Assembly (NCBI RefSeq): GCF_018399035.1
Contig: NZ_CP073760.1
Location: 3,228,001-3,292,000, forward strand
Reading direction: 5' to 3'
Length of the DNA: 64,000 nucleotides
Source of the DNA: Thiocapsa sp.
GTDB lineage: Bacteria > Pseudomonadota > Gammaproteobacteria > Chromatiales > Chromatiaceae
The translations under genes and the position numbers were made by a program. Within the stretch, counting starts at the first letter, position 1. Every line of letters begins with the position of its first letter. Shown piece by piece: positions 42,317 through 53,334 of this stretch. Below the pieces are notes generated by a model. It was not told the origin of the DNA. It saw only the letters and a list, made by a program, of their open reading frames with translations, and searched no databases.

Positions 42317-44222
42317 GTTCTAGCCCACCGGCGCGAGCCGGAGCGGCGGGCGGCGGCGGGTGTTCTCGGTCATGCGCAGGTAGTCGAACACCAGGCGGAG
42401 GTTGCGCGCCAGACGTTGGATGGTGGCGGAGACGGTGTCGCGGGACTTCGCCTTGATCACGCCGATGGCGAAGCGGCGTAGCGCGGTGATGTTCGCGGGG
42501 CCATGGCCGGTGCGGATGGTGCAGCGGTCCTCGTCCCAGTTCCAATCCAGGGTGTAGTGACAGCCGTTCTCGACCGTCCAGTGCCCGCGATTGAAGGCCA
42601 GTATGCGGGCGGCATCGGCGGTTTCCGGGGTATGACTGGTCACCCCGCAGACGGTCTCGGTCGTGGTCTTGCCGGTCTTCTTCTCCACGGTGTGGCGCTC
42701 GATGAGGAAGGCCTGGCCGACACCGGGGAAATCCAGATACTCGTTCAGGCGCTCGGAGGTCCAGATCGCGCGGCTCTCGATGCGGCCATGGCCCGGGGTG
42801 GGCGGCTCGCGGAAGTCGGGTTGATCGCGGTCATTCTCGAAGAACAGGCGAAGATCGGCGTGCAGGTTCGGCTGATTGTCTTTGACGGTGAAGACGTAAT
42901 GGGCATCGTGCGCGAGCAGGTACTCGGCGAGCTTGCGCTGGGTGAGCAAGGCGTCGGCGGTGATGGTCTTCCCGGTGATGTCCAGGGTCTCGAGGACCGG
43001 GATGACCATCCCGATCTCGTTGGTTTGCTTGACCTCGTCGCGGCCCTCTACGGGCAGGGTGCCGACTTTTTTTGGGTGTAGCAGATCTGACTGCGGTGGC
43101 CGACGACGCCGAGGATGTGGGTCTGACGGCCGTCGGCGTCGATGGCATTGCGCATCGTCTTGCCGTCGACGGCCAAGCCCTCGTCCTCGGCGTGCTGGAG
43201 GTTCCAGCGTTGCAGGGCGCTGTTCAAGGCGTCGGGGTCGACGCGTACGAGCACCTCGCGGATGACGGTGCGCCCGGGGACCTCGTAGCGGCGGTTGCGG
43301 TAGCGGCAGCGAAAGCGCGCCCGCGCCTGCTGGCTCAAGTCCTGCGCCCACAGGCTGATGGCCTTGTAGCCGCGCATCCCGCACAGGGTGGCCGCGGCGG
43401 CGATGGCCAGCACCGTGGGCAGGGGGTGGCGCCGGCCTTGGCCGCGGCGCGGATCGGGAATGTCGGCAAAGCATTCGGGCAACGACAGCATCTGATCGGC
43501 GCTCAACATGATGTGCGGGGCTCCGTGACGGTAGCGGGCATCGAGGACGGGACGCGACAGGCAGGCTCGGGCGTGGGCCTGCAGCGGGCGGAGAAAGACG
43601 CGTTTGGCGGCGCTCGTCGTGGCGCTGTAGCCGGTGCGGGTGCGCCGATAGCCACGGGTCTCGCCCACCTCCTGCCAGTTGGCGGCGCGGTAGATCGTGC
43701 CGTGAAAGCGCTGCGGGTCGACAAAGGTCTCGAGCAACAGCAAGGGGTAACCGAAGCGCTCCGGCCAGTCTGCGGCCAGGCGCCGTTCGCTCAACGCCAG
43801 CACCCGCGAGGCGAGGTTCGCCACATGGTGCTCGGGGAGGATCAGAAATCGGCTGTTGTTGGCGATCAGGTGCAGACGATCGTATTGACGGCGAAAATCC
43901 CAGCCGATCCAGGCGTCGCGCGCGGCACACTTCCAGGCCGCGGCCGAGAAGCTCAGCAACGCCAGCCACTGGTCCTGCCAGGTGGCGACATACCAGAGGG
44001 TGTGGCCGATCTTCGGCAACGCGCCCAGATAGTGATGGGCATCCATCAGGCTCCGGAAGCGCGCCTCTTCGGCGGCGGCAACGGGTTGCAGGACGACCTC
44101 GCGCAGGTTCACGCTCGGGTTTTCTCGGGTGGTGGCTATTCCGGCGCTTTATACCCGCGCTGCCGGGCGTTGTCCAGAGTCAAGGACAACCGCACGGCGA
44201 AACAGTGAATCTGGGCTAGAAC
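42317..44222 (-). mobile_element. DruA-ISAs1-type insertion element
   Basis: An 11-bp terminal inverted repeat, GTTCTAGCCCA at 42317-42327 and TGGGCTAGAAC at 44212-44222, brackets a single minus-strand transposase region of about 1.9 kb. The transposase stop codon lies inside the left repeat. No clear target duplication is visible. It sits between tRNA-Asn and the aminotransferase gene, outside the island. Confidence 0.75.
42320..44112 (-). CDS. DUF4338 (DruA-like)-ISAs1 transposase, needs -1 frameshift
   Basis: The first frame (44112 down to 43048) encodes a DUF4338 domain (MDAHHYLGALPKIGHTLWYV, LHLIANNSRFLILPEHHVAN), then the N-terminal half of an ISAs1 transposase (LSLPECFADIPDPRRGQGRR, LAVDGKTMRNAI). 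The second frame (to 42320) gives the rest (NEIGMVIPVLETLDITGKTI, TADALLTQRKLAEYLL, RGHWTVENGCHYTLDWNWDE). They meet at A AAA AAG (43066-43072), a classic -1 slippery heptamer. A -1 shift there joins them into about 597 aa. The DUF4338 part is related to the remnant at 3183. Confidence 0.85.
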
Positions 44223-44244
44223 GGTTCCGCCCTGGACGCCGCTC

Positions 44245-45429
44245 TCAGGCGACCGCAGCGGCGATCCGCTCGAGCGCCTGCTCGAGGTTTCCGCGGCTGG
44301 TGGCGATCGAGATGCGGGCGTAGCCGTTGAGGCCGAAGGCGGAGCCGGGTACAAGCGCCACGCCGGCCTTCTCGATCAGGTATTCCGCGAAGTCCAGGTC
44401 GTTGGCGATCCCGGGGAGCTTGTCGATCGCACCCTGCACCTTCGGAAAGACGTAGAAGGTGCCGTCGGTCGGCAGGCATTCGATACCGGGGATCTGGTTG
44501 AGGCGCTCGACCACGAAGTCGTGGCGCTCGTGGAACGCCTTGAGCATGACGCCGATGCACTCCTGCGGGCCTTCCAGAGCGGCTTGGGCGGCGACCTGCG
44601 AGATGGATGTCGGGTTGGAGGTGCTCTGGCCCTGCACCTTCTTCATGGCCTTGATGATCTCGGCCGGACCGCCGGCGTAGCCGATGCGCCAGCCGGTCAT
44701 GGAGTAGGCCTTGGAGACGCCGTTGAGGACCAGGGTCCGCGGGTAGAGCTCCGGGCAGGCGTTGAGGATGTTGACGAAGGGCTCGGGGCTCCAGCGGATG
44801 TGCTCGTACATGTCGTCGGTGGCGATGAGCGTGCGCGGGAACTCGCGCAGGACCTCGCCGAGCGCTTCCAGCTCTTCGCGGTTGTAGCCCATGCCGGTCG
44901 GGTTCGAGGGGCTGTTGATGACGACCAGGCGGGTCTTGTCGGTCAAGGCGCCCTTGAGCTGTCCGGGGGTGATCTTGAAGCGCTGATCGGCCCCGGCGTG
45001 CACGAGCACGGGCGCGCCGCCGGCGAGCAGCACCATGTCCGGATAGGAGACCCAGTAGGGCGCCGGGATCACGACCTCGTCGCCCGGATCCAGGAGCGCT
45101 TGGGCGAGATTGTAGAAGCTCTGTTTGCCGCCGCAGGAGACCAGGATCTGATCGTGGTTATAATCCAGCGCGTTCTCGCGCTTGAACTTGTCGATCACGG
45201 CCTGCTTGAGCTCGGTGGTGCCGTCCACCGCGGTGTATTTGGTGAAGCCGGCGCGGATTGCGGCGATGGCCGCTTCCTTGATGTGATCGGGTGTGTCGAA
45301 GTCCGGCTCCCCGGCACCGAGCCCGATGACATCCTTGCCCGCGGCGCGCAGGGCCTTGGCGCGGGCCGTGATGGCCAGGGTGGCGGAGGGTTTGACAGCC
45401 TGAACGCGCGCGGCGAGCTTGATGGTCAT
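44245..45429 (-). CDS. aspC: Aspartate aminotransferase (class I, PLP-dependent)
   Basis: This 394-aa enzyme makes or uses aspartate by transamination with 2-oxoglutarate. Key features are GLGAGEPDFDTPDHIKEAAI (N-terminal family signature), VSCGGKQSFYNLAQALL, INSPSNPTGMGY, the PLP lysine in GVSKAYSMTGWRIGY, and IATSRGNLEQAL near the C-terminus. The ATG at plus 45427-45429 gives MTIKLAARVQAVKPS, the usual N-terminus; the longer upstream frame is spurious. It is divergent from uvrB with a gap of 109 bases. The gene symbol aspC (aatA in some genomes) is by similarity. Confidence 0.93.
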   Translation of the reverse strand: MTIKLAARVQAVKPSATLAITARAKALRAAGKDVIGLGAGEPDFDTPDHIKEAAIAAIRAGFTKYTAVDGTTELKQAVIDKFKRENALDYNHDQILVSCGGKQSFYNLAQALLDPGDEVVIPAPYWVSYPDMVLLAGGAPVLVHAGADQRFKITPGQLKGALTDKTRLVVINSPSNPTGMGYNREELEALGEVLREFPRTLIATDDMYEHIRWSPEPFVNILNACPELYPRTLVLNGVSKAYSMTGWRIGYAGGPAEIIKAMKKVQGQSTSNPTSISQVAAQAALEGPQECIGVMLKAFHERHDFVVERLNQIPGIECLPTDGTFYVFPKVQGAIDKLPGIANDLDFAEYLIEKAGVALVPGSAFGLNGYARISIATSRGNLEQALERIAAAVA

Positions 45430-45538
45430 CGAGTGTCTTCTCTGGGCTCTTGTGGTGAGGGTGGTTATTGTTGTAACTGGACATGCGGTGTCTCGCTCCC
45501 AATCATAACGAAACCGTAAACACCCGGCACGCACTCCG

Positions 45539-47548
<2,010 letters not shown>

Positions 47549-47898
47549 CGTTTAGGCGATTTCCGGGAATGATCATCCCGGCCGTGCGTGTTGCCAATGC
47601 TTACCGGGCGACTAAAGTCGCCCCTTGTATGATCTGTTCTGAAGGGATTGACAAGGAAAGTGATCAACGGATTTGATGAAGAGTGCCCGGGAAGCCGTTC
47701 GCCCCTGAAGCCTGGATGTCGTGTTCCGCTGTTCAGAGCTTGCATGTAGATGGGCTCCCCGCCCTCTTCGCCCATACCGAAGAGTATCCGAGGCCGTGGA
47801 CATGTCCGGGAGCCTGCATACACAAGGTCGGTAGGCGAGGGTACAGGGTCGGGGAACCGGGAATCATAATATCGCGTTGCATCCTGAAGAGACAGACG
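47549..47898. other. Non-coding region upstream of the IS110 transposase
   Basis: No gene is visible. It starts with a CCGGGA/TCCCGG hairpin (47565-47583) near the uvrB end. The segment from about 47640 to 47898 is the left non-coding end of the IS110 element, where members of this family encode a structured bridge RNA. Several inverted segments are present (GGGAGCC and GGCTCCC), but no boundary can be fixed. Confidence 0.4.
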
Positions 47899-48890
47899 AT
47901 GAATACAGCCGGAATCGATGTGGCCCACAAGACCCTGGCGCTGGCCGTCAGCACCGAGGAGAAGCTCGGCAAGGTCCGCGAGTTTGCCAACACACCAAGC
48001 GGTCATGCCGCGCTGATTAAGGCCTTGCAAGGTGCGCGGGTGGAGCGGGTGTGCCTGGAGGCGACCGGCAGCTATCACCTGACCTGGCGCTGGCCATCGA
48101 CGCGGCCGGGTTGGCGCTCATGGTGCTCAACCCCAAGGCCGCCAAGCGCTTTGCCGAGGCCTTGCAGACGCGCAACAAGAGCGATGCGGTCGATGCCGGG
48201 GTGCTGGCGCAGTTTGCCCGGCGCATGCCGTTCGAGCCATGGCGGCGCCCGGCGACCGAGGCACTGGAGCTGCGCGCCTGCGCCCGGCGCCTGGAGGCGT
48301 TGGTGGTCGATCGCACGCGGGCGAAGAATCAACTCCACGCGCTGCTGCAAAGCACGACCACGCCGGCCGTGGTGCTGGAGGACGTGCGCCTGAGCATCCA
48401 CCAGTACACCGCCCGGATTGATGCCCTGCGTGACTGGGCCGATGCGCGCATCAGCGCCGACGAGGAGCTTGCGCAGGTCTACCGGCTGCTCACCGGCATC
48501 CCCGGCATCGCCGCCGCCAGCGCCATCCAGCTCATGGGTGAGCTGCTGGTGCTGCCCGAGGACATGCGTGCCAAGCAATGGGTCGCCCTGGCCGGACTGG
48601 ATCCGCGCCAGAGCACCTCGGGCACCAGCGTGAACAAACCCCCGCGCCTGAGTAAGGCCGGCAACGCCCACCTGCGCAAGGCGCTGTTCATGCCCGCGCT
48701 GAGCGCCGCGCGCCATGAACCGCACGTCAACAGCTACTACACGCATCTCATCGAAGCGCGCGGCCTGAAGAAGATTCAGGCCATCTGCGCGGTCATGCGC
48801 AAATTGCTGCATGCCATCCATGCCATGCTCAAGCACCGCCAAGCGTTCGACGGCAGCCGCTTCTGCTTGCTTCGCGAGGCCGCGGCATGA
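47899..48890 (+). pseudogene. IS110-family transposase, frameshifted
   Basis: The first frame (ATG 47899) gives the DEDD RuvC-like N-terminus (MNTAGIDVAHKTLALAVSTE, RVCLEATGSYHL). The next frame then continues LALAIDAAGLALMVLNPKAA, KSDAVDAGVLAQFARRM and the C-terminal Tnp20 part (LLTGIPGIAAASAIQLMGEL, AGLDPRQSTSGTSVNKPPRL, LSKAGNAHLRKALFMPALSA). One base appears missing near 48079-48082 (expected Asp after YHL). Without it the recombinase would be about 330 aa. As written it is inactive. The downstream DNA to 49300 is its possible right end. Confidence 0.85.
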
Positions 48891-49075
48891 GCACCTCGGC
48901 GATGTCCGCCACGGCACCCTCCTCGGTTGGCCCGACAGCACGCGCGTGGCCGTCCAAGAGCCGCCGCCAAGACGAGCGCGTTCAACCACCACGGCGCAGG
49001 GCATTCATTGATCAACAACCAGCAGCAGTCGCGTCGCAGACGCTCGCAGCCAGCAGCGGCTTCAGTGCGGCGCAG

Positions 49076-49183
49076 TGTGGGCAACGGGTGAATGAGTGTG
49101 GTCAAGGTGGGGGCAACCCGCCGGGAGCGGGTTGTCCCCGGCTTGTCCACACGCCCGCTTGCGGCATTCACGCGTTGTCCACA
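49076..49183. repeat. Long imperfect inverted repeat with DnaA-box-like arms
   Basis: The left arm (49076-49120) and right arm (49128-49183) pair over most of their length around the loop CCGGGAG. The centre is a strong GC hairpin (GGGGCAACCCG with CGGGTTGTCCCC, one mismatch). Each arm contains 9-mers close to TTATCCACA: TTGTCCACA twice on the right, and TGTGGGCAA and TGTGGTCAA on the left. It lies downstream of the IS110 remnant and may be its end or a terminator. No gene is visible in 48891-49441. Confidence 0.6.
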
Positions 49184-49441
49184 CGGAGTCCGCCCGCGCC
49201 CCACCCGCAGCCAAGCCCCATCCGTCATCGAAATGATCCCAATGGGGTTGGCAGCCGCTCAACGACCGTACCGTCGAGAAAACGATGCCGATAGAAAAAA
49301 ATGATGGATAGGAGGCAAATCGGACTTGCGTCAGAACAGAGTATCTACATGTTGGTCGATGCTTTCCCGGAAATCACCTTAGTGTTGAAATCGAGGCACC
49401 GGGCGATCGGCCCGGCCCCGCACGTTTACCGGGAGATGCCG

Positions 49442-49960
49442 ATGCCGAAAAACGACCTTTACGACGCCGATATTGTCGCCTGGTCCGAACAACAGGCGCA
49501 CTGGCTGCGGGCAGGCGCATTGGACAGGCTCGATCTCGAGCATCTTGCAGAGGAGATCGAAGACGTGGGCAAAAGCGAACAGCGCGAGCTAGCCAGTCGC
49601 CTGTCGCTCCTGCTTGCGCACCTGCTGAAGTGGCAATTCCAGCCGGAGCGTCGCGGCAGCAGCTCTGGACGGAACCACAGCATGCCGCGGGGGGTGGCTC
49701 ACAACGTGAGCCTGAGGACCCGCATGCTCGACCGCTCGTCGGGCGGGCGCCGTCGGCATCGTTCCGAACGACGGTTCGGTGTTTTTCAGGTAGACCAAGG
49801 ACGGGTGATAGACTGGCCGCGAGCGCAGAGCGCAGCGAGCCCGAAGAACCCATGCATGACATCCACAACACCATCCGACCGGCGGCTTCCGCGCGACTGG
49901 CGGTCCTCTTGCGCCACGCGACGGCCGAGACACATCAGGCGGTCGAGCGCTTGCCCCTGA
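49442..49960 (+). pseudogene. DUF29 family protein, C-terminus degraded
   Basis: The first 75 residues (MPKNDLYDADIVAWSEQQAH, HLAEEIEDVGKSEQRELASR, LSLLLAHLLKWQFQPERRGS) are a good DUF29 N-terminal half, as in the intact gene at 52809. After RRGSS the expected SW-x-SI continuation is lost and the frame runs through unrelated low-complexity codons, overlapping the heme oxygenase start at 49852. The ATG is chosen for the GGGAG six bases upstream. It is probably a broken paralogue. DUF29 has no known biochemical function. Confidence 0.65.
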
Positions 49961-50559
49961 TGGCCAGGCTCACGTCCCCGAGCGTTACCCGCGAGGACTA
50001 TCTCGACTATCTGTATGCCTTGGCCGATGTTTACGATGCCTTGGAAGGCAGCCTGCTCGACGCCTTGGACGAGGAGATCCGCAACGACCTCGGGGTTCGA
50101 CCCAAGCTGCCGGCGATCCTCGAGGATCTTGCCGAGCAAGGTCGGCAGCATGTGCCGCGCGCATCGCCGCCGATCGCCCCGACCGGCTCGGGCGCGGCGC
50201 TCGGCGGTCTCTATGTCCTGGAGGGTGCGACGCTCGGCGGTCGGGTGATCGCGAAACATCTGCGCCGCTGTCTCGGTCCGGTACTGGGCTCGGCCGGTTT
50301 CCTCGACTTCCACGGCGAGCACTCCTCTGCGGCCTGGAAACGCTTCGCGAGCATCCTCGACAGCCTGCCCGCGCACGGTCGGATGGATCCGGGCGAGGTG
50401 GTCTCGGGGGCCTGTACGACCTTCGCGGTCGTTCATCGGATGCTGGAAGGCCCCGGCGCAGGAAGCACAAGCGTGCGAGGCGATCCGGAGCACGCCGAAC
50501 CGCATGGTCCGGAAAGGGGTCACCCGACGAACTCGGTCCCAGCCATCCGCGAGGATTGA
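49852..50559 (+). CDS. Biliverdin-producing heme oxygenase
   Basis: This 235-aa protein has the bacterial heme-oxygenase pattern: LRHATAETHQAVERLPLMAR with the proximal His (about residue 27), YLDYLYALADVYDALEGSLL, and GGLYVLEGATLGGRVIAKHL (about 121-140), the conserved distal-helix region. It opens heme to biliverdin, used in bacteriophytochromes or for iron release. The ATG at 49852 gives the full domain. No phytochrome gene is adjacent in the window. The stop overlaps the start of mtgA by one base (TGATG). Confidence 0.88.
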   Translation: MHDIHNTIRPAASARLAVLLRHATAETHQAVERLPLMARLTSPSVTREDYLDYLYALADVYDALEGSLLDALDEEIRNDLGVRPKLPAILEDLAEQGRQHVPRASPPIAPTGSGAALGGLYVLEGATLGGRVIAKHLRRCLGPVLGSAGFLDFHGEHSSAAWKRFASILDSLPAHGRMDPGEVVSGACTTFAVVHRMLEGPGAGSTSVRGDPEHAEPHGPERGHPTNSVPAIRED

Positions 50560-51389
50560 TGACGGACGAAGAACAAGCGCCGAAGACAACCGGGGTGCAA
50601 GCCGGAGTCGAGCATGGATGCCGGGCGACGCCACGCGAGCCGACGCCGCAACCCCGCGTCTTCCGCATCGAGCCCATCGGCCATAACCGCCACCCGCTGT
50701 ACCGCGCCGGTCGATTCCTGCTCAAGGGGCTCGGCAATCTGGTGCTGCTCTCGATCGTGCTGGTCTTGACGCTGCGCTGGCTCGACCCGCCGGCCTCCGC
50801 CTTCATGCTGCGGCACGCCTACAATCTCTGGCGGCTCGATCGGCCGCCACCCTATTATCATCAGACCTGGGTGCCCTGGGATCGGATCTCGCTGCCGACG
50901 CGGCTTGCGGCCATCGCCGGCGAAGACCAGCGTTTTCCGAGCCACCGGGGGTTCGACCTGATCGAGATCCGCCTGGCCTGGGCCGACTACAAAAACGGCG
51001 GACGCCTGCGCGGCGCCAGCACCATCACCCAGCAGGCGGCCAAGAACCTCTTTCTCTGGCCGAGCTCGGATCTGCCGCGCAAGCTGTTGGAGGCTTGGTT
51101 CGCGCTGCTGATGGAGATCCTATGGCCGAAGGAGCGCATCCTCGAGGTTTATCTGAACATCGTGCAGTTCAGCCCCAACACCTACGGAATCGGCGCAGCC
51201 AGCCTGCGCTATTTCGATCGGCCGGCGAGCGAGCTCACGATGCGCGAGGCGTCGCTCCTGATCGGCGTGCTGCCTGCGCCGGGACATTATCGTTTGGATA
51301 ATCCATCGGAACGTTTGGAACGACGCGCGGCCTGGATCAGCGATCAGGCGAGCCGACTCGGCGGAGCCCGGTACCTGGACCGGCTTTAG
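50559..51389 (+). CDS. mtgA: Monofunctional biosynthetic peptidoglycan transglycosylase
   Basis: This 276-aa GT51-family enzyme polymerises lipid II into glycan strands. It has an N-terminal membrane anchor (about residues 55-75: NLVLLSIVLVLTLRWL), then the catalytic domain with IAGEDQRFPSHRGFDLIEI (catalytic Glu), RGASTITQQAAKNLFLWPSS and KERILEVYLNIVQFSPNTYG. ATG 50559 is used; it overlaps the heme oxygenase stop by one base, so the two are translationally coupled though functionally unrelated. Length and motifs are normal for MtgA. Confidence 0.93.
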   Translation: MTDEEQAPKTTGVQAGVEHGCRATPREPTPQPRVFRIEPIGHNRHPLYRAGRFLLKGLGNLVLLSIVLVLTLRWLDPPASAFMLRHAYNLWRLDRPPPYYHQTWVPWDRISLPTRLAAIAGEDQRFPSHRGFDLIEIRLAWADYKNGGRLRGASTITQQAAKNLFLWPSSDLPRKLLEAWFALLMEILWPKERILEVYLNIVQFSPNTYGIGAASLRYFDRPASELTMREASLLIGVLPAPGHYRLDNPSERLERRAAWISDQASRLGGARYLDRL

Positions 51390-51418
51390 GCGATTTCCGC
51401 AAACTTCCATACCCGTAG

Positions 51419-51485
51419 GTTGTGCTGACGACAGGAAGCACAACTTGCGCCTGCGGTTGGTTGTGCCTCGCACGGCTCGGCACAA
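51419..51485. repeat. Paired TTGTGC/GCACAA hairpins
   Basis: Two hairpins, GTTGTGCT/AGCACAAC (51419-51444) and TTGTGCC/GGCACAA (51461-51485), lie between mtgA and the convergent DAHP synthase gene. They resemble scattered intergenic palindromes. They may stop transcription from both sides but lack T-runs. No gene is visible in 51390-51598. Confidence 0.5.
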
Positions 51486-51598
51486 ACTACGCCCTCCCGA
51501 TCCACCGTCACGAAGTTGACCGCCATGCTGCATTCTCTCGTCGACGCAAACCCGGCCCTATTGTACGCGAAGGCTGGGCCGACAAGTCGGACAGACTC

Positions 51599-52651
51599 CT
51601 AGAGTGCACGGCGGCGCGTCACGGCATCCGCAAGCTCATGCAGCATCGGAACCGTATCGTCCCAGCCGATACAGGCGTCGGTGACGCTTTGACCGAAGAC
51701 CATCCCGTCGCTCGCCGCCAGGTCCTGCCGACCGCCGACCAGGTGACTCTCGATCATGACGCCCATGATGCCGCGATCCCCGCGCGCGATCTGACCGGCG
51801 ACGTCCTGGCAGACCCGGATCTGTTTCTCCGGCCGCTTGCGGCTGTTGGCGTGGCTGAAGTCGATCATGATTTTGGGCGTCAGACCGGACTCGATGATCT
51901 GCTCCGCGGCGATGCTGACGCTTTCGGTATCGTAGTTCGGCCGTTGGCCGCCGCGCAGGATGATGTGGGTGTCGACGTTGCCGGTGGTGCTGAAGATCGC
52001 GGACTGACCCTCTTTGGTGACCGACATGAAGACATGCGGACGCGCCGCGGCATGGATGGCGTCGATGGCGACCTTCACGTCCCCGTTGGTCGCGTTCTTG
52101 AAGCCGACGGGACAGGACAGGCCGGAGGCCAGCTCGCGATGGCCCTGGCTCTCGGTCGTGCGCGCACCGATCGCCCCCCAACTGACCAGGTCGGCGATGT
52201 ATTGCGGGCTGATGAGATCGAGGAACTCGGTCCCGGCCGGGATCTGCATGCCGTTGAGATCCAACAAGAGCTTGCGGGCGATGCCGAGACCCTGATTGAT
52301 CTCGAAGCTGCCGTCCAGATTCGGATCGTTGATCAGACCCTTCCAGCCCACCGTGGTCCGTGGCTTCTCGAAATAGACACGCATGACCACGAGCAGACGG
52401 TCGCTGAGCGCGTCGCGAAGGACCTTGAGACGCTCGGCGTACTCGAGCGCGGCACGCGGATCGTGAACCGAGCAAGGACCCGCGACGACCAGCAAGCGAT
52501 CGTCCCGAGCATGGAGGATCTGCTGAATGGCGTGTCGCGTGGAATAGACGGTCTCCGCAGCCGCCTCCGAGATCGGGAATTCCTGGTGCAGCGCGTTCGG
52601 GGAGCGCACTTCTTTGATTTCGCGGATGCGCAGATCGTCGGTCTTTTGCAT
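51599..52651 (-). CDS. aroG: 3-deoxy-7-phosphoheptulonate synthase (class I DAHP synthase)
   Basis: The 350-aa enzyme condenses phosphoenolpyruvate and erythrose-4-phosphate, the first step of the shikimate pathway. The AroFGH-type sequence is clear: LLVVAGPCSVHDPRAALEYA, RVYFEKPRTTVGWKGLINDP, DGSFEINQGL, GARTTESQGHRELASGLSCP, KIMIDFSHANSRK and GVMIESHLVGGRQDL. It is full length and monocistronic on the minus strand, convergent with mtgA. Which of the feedback-regulated isoforms it is cannot be told; aroG is used as a family name. Confidence 0.93.
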   Translation of the reverse strand: MQKTDDLRIREIKEVRSPNALHQEFPISEAAAETVYSTRHAIQQILHARDDRLLVVAGPCSVHDPRAALEYAERLKVLRDALSDRLLVVMRVYFEKPRTTVGWKGLINDPNLDGSFEINQGLGIARKLLLDLNGMQIPAGTEFLDLISPQYIADLVSWGAIGARTTESQGHRELASGLSCPVGFKNATNGDVKVAIDAIHAAARPHVFMSVTKEGQSAIFSTTGNVDTHIILRGGQRPNYDTESVSIAAEQIIESGLTPKIMIDFSHANSRKRPEKQIRVCQDVAGQIARGDRGIMGVMIESHLVGGRQDLAASDGMVFGQSVTDACIGWDDTVPMLHELADAVTRRRAL

Positions 52652-52808
52652 GGTCTGGGATTACAACGGCGTCGAAAGCCGCTGAGTATAGCCCAATCGA
52701 TCCGGTCTCCTCGCCTCGATGCTCGTGCACGGCCCGCGCAACGCGCCGACATCGGGTGTGATCAGGAACCACGAGACCGGCGCCGCGCGCTCGTGAACGC
52801 CCATCGGC

Positions 52809-53258
52809 TCATTCACCCCAGTATGCATCGTCCAGAAGTTGCATCACGGTGAACGGACAGGTATCCGGCAGATCGACGAGATCCAAACCCATCTCGAGCG
52901 CCGCATGTTGGCGAGCGTTCGGATATCGCTCGGCAACCATCTCGGAGAGCTTCGGCCGAAGACTGGGGCTCTCGCGAAGGCGTCGGCCGATCGCGTCCCG
53001 CGAGTTGGCAATGGAGAGTTGCCAGCTGGAACCGCGTCGCTCCGGTTGGCGCTGCCACTTGAGCAGGTGCACGATCAGAACCTTGAGATAACTCTCGATC
53101 GCCCGACGCTCGCTCCTGCCCATGTCCTCGAGCTCCTCGGCGATTTGCGCAAGGTCGACTTCGCTCAGGCAGCCTTCGCGCAGAAGTGCCGCGCTTTCCG
53201 TCAACCAGGCGTGGTAGTCGCGATCGTAGCTTGCGTGCTCGGCGGTCTGTTTCGGCAT
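52809..53258 (-). CDS. DUF29 family protein
   Basis: This 149-aa protein is a complete DUF29 member: YDRDYHAWLTESAALLREGC, IAEELEDMGRSERRAIESYL, HLLKWQRQPERRGSSWQLSI, RLRESPSLRPKL, YPNARQHAALE, then CPFTVMQLLDDAYW. The family is common in cyanobacteria and purple sulfur bacteria and has no known function. It is a paralogue of the decayed copy at 49442. The ATG at 53258 is supported by the conserved N-terminus. It stands alone between convergent genes. Confidence 0.88.
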   Translation of the reverse strand: MPKQTAEHASYDRDYHAWLTESAALLREGCLSEVDLAQIAEELEDMGRSERRAIESYLKVLIVHLLKWQRQPERRGSSWQLSIANSRDAIGRRLRESPSLRPKLSEMVAERYPNARQHAALEMGLDLVDLPDTCPFTVMQLLDDAYWGE

Positions 53259-53334
53259 CGAGTCTGCCTCGGAATCTAGGTCGGCAACGCCTCGAGCCTA
53301 CACTGACCTCATGGTGTTTCAAACCCTGGATCGA

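Noticed and set aside
47899..48890. Functional IS110 transposase by programmed frameshift
   Set aside because: No slippery heptamer or stimulatory structure at the junction; a single missing base explains it better.
49076..49183. Chromosomal origin oriC
   Set aside because: DnaA-like 9-mers are imperfect, lie in a GC-rich hairpin, and no AT-rich unwinding element or dnaA gene is near.
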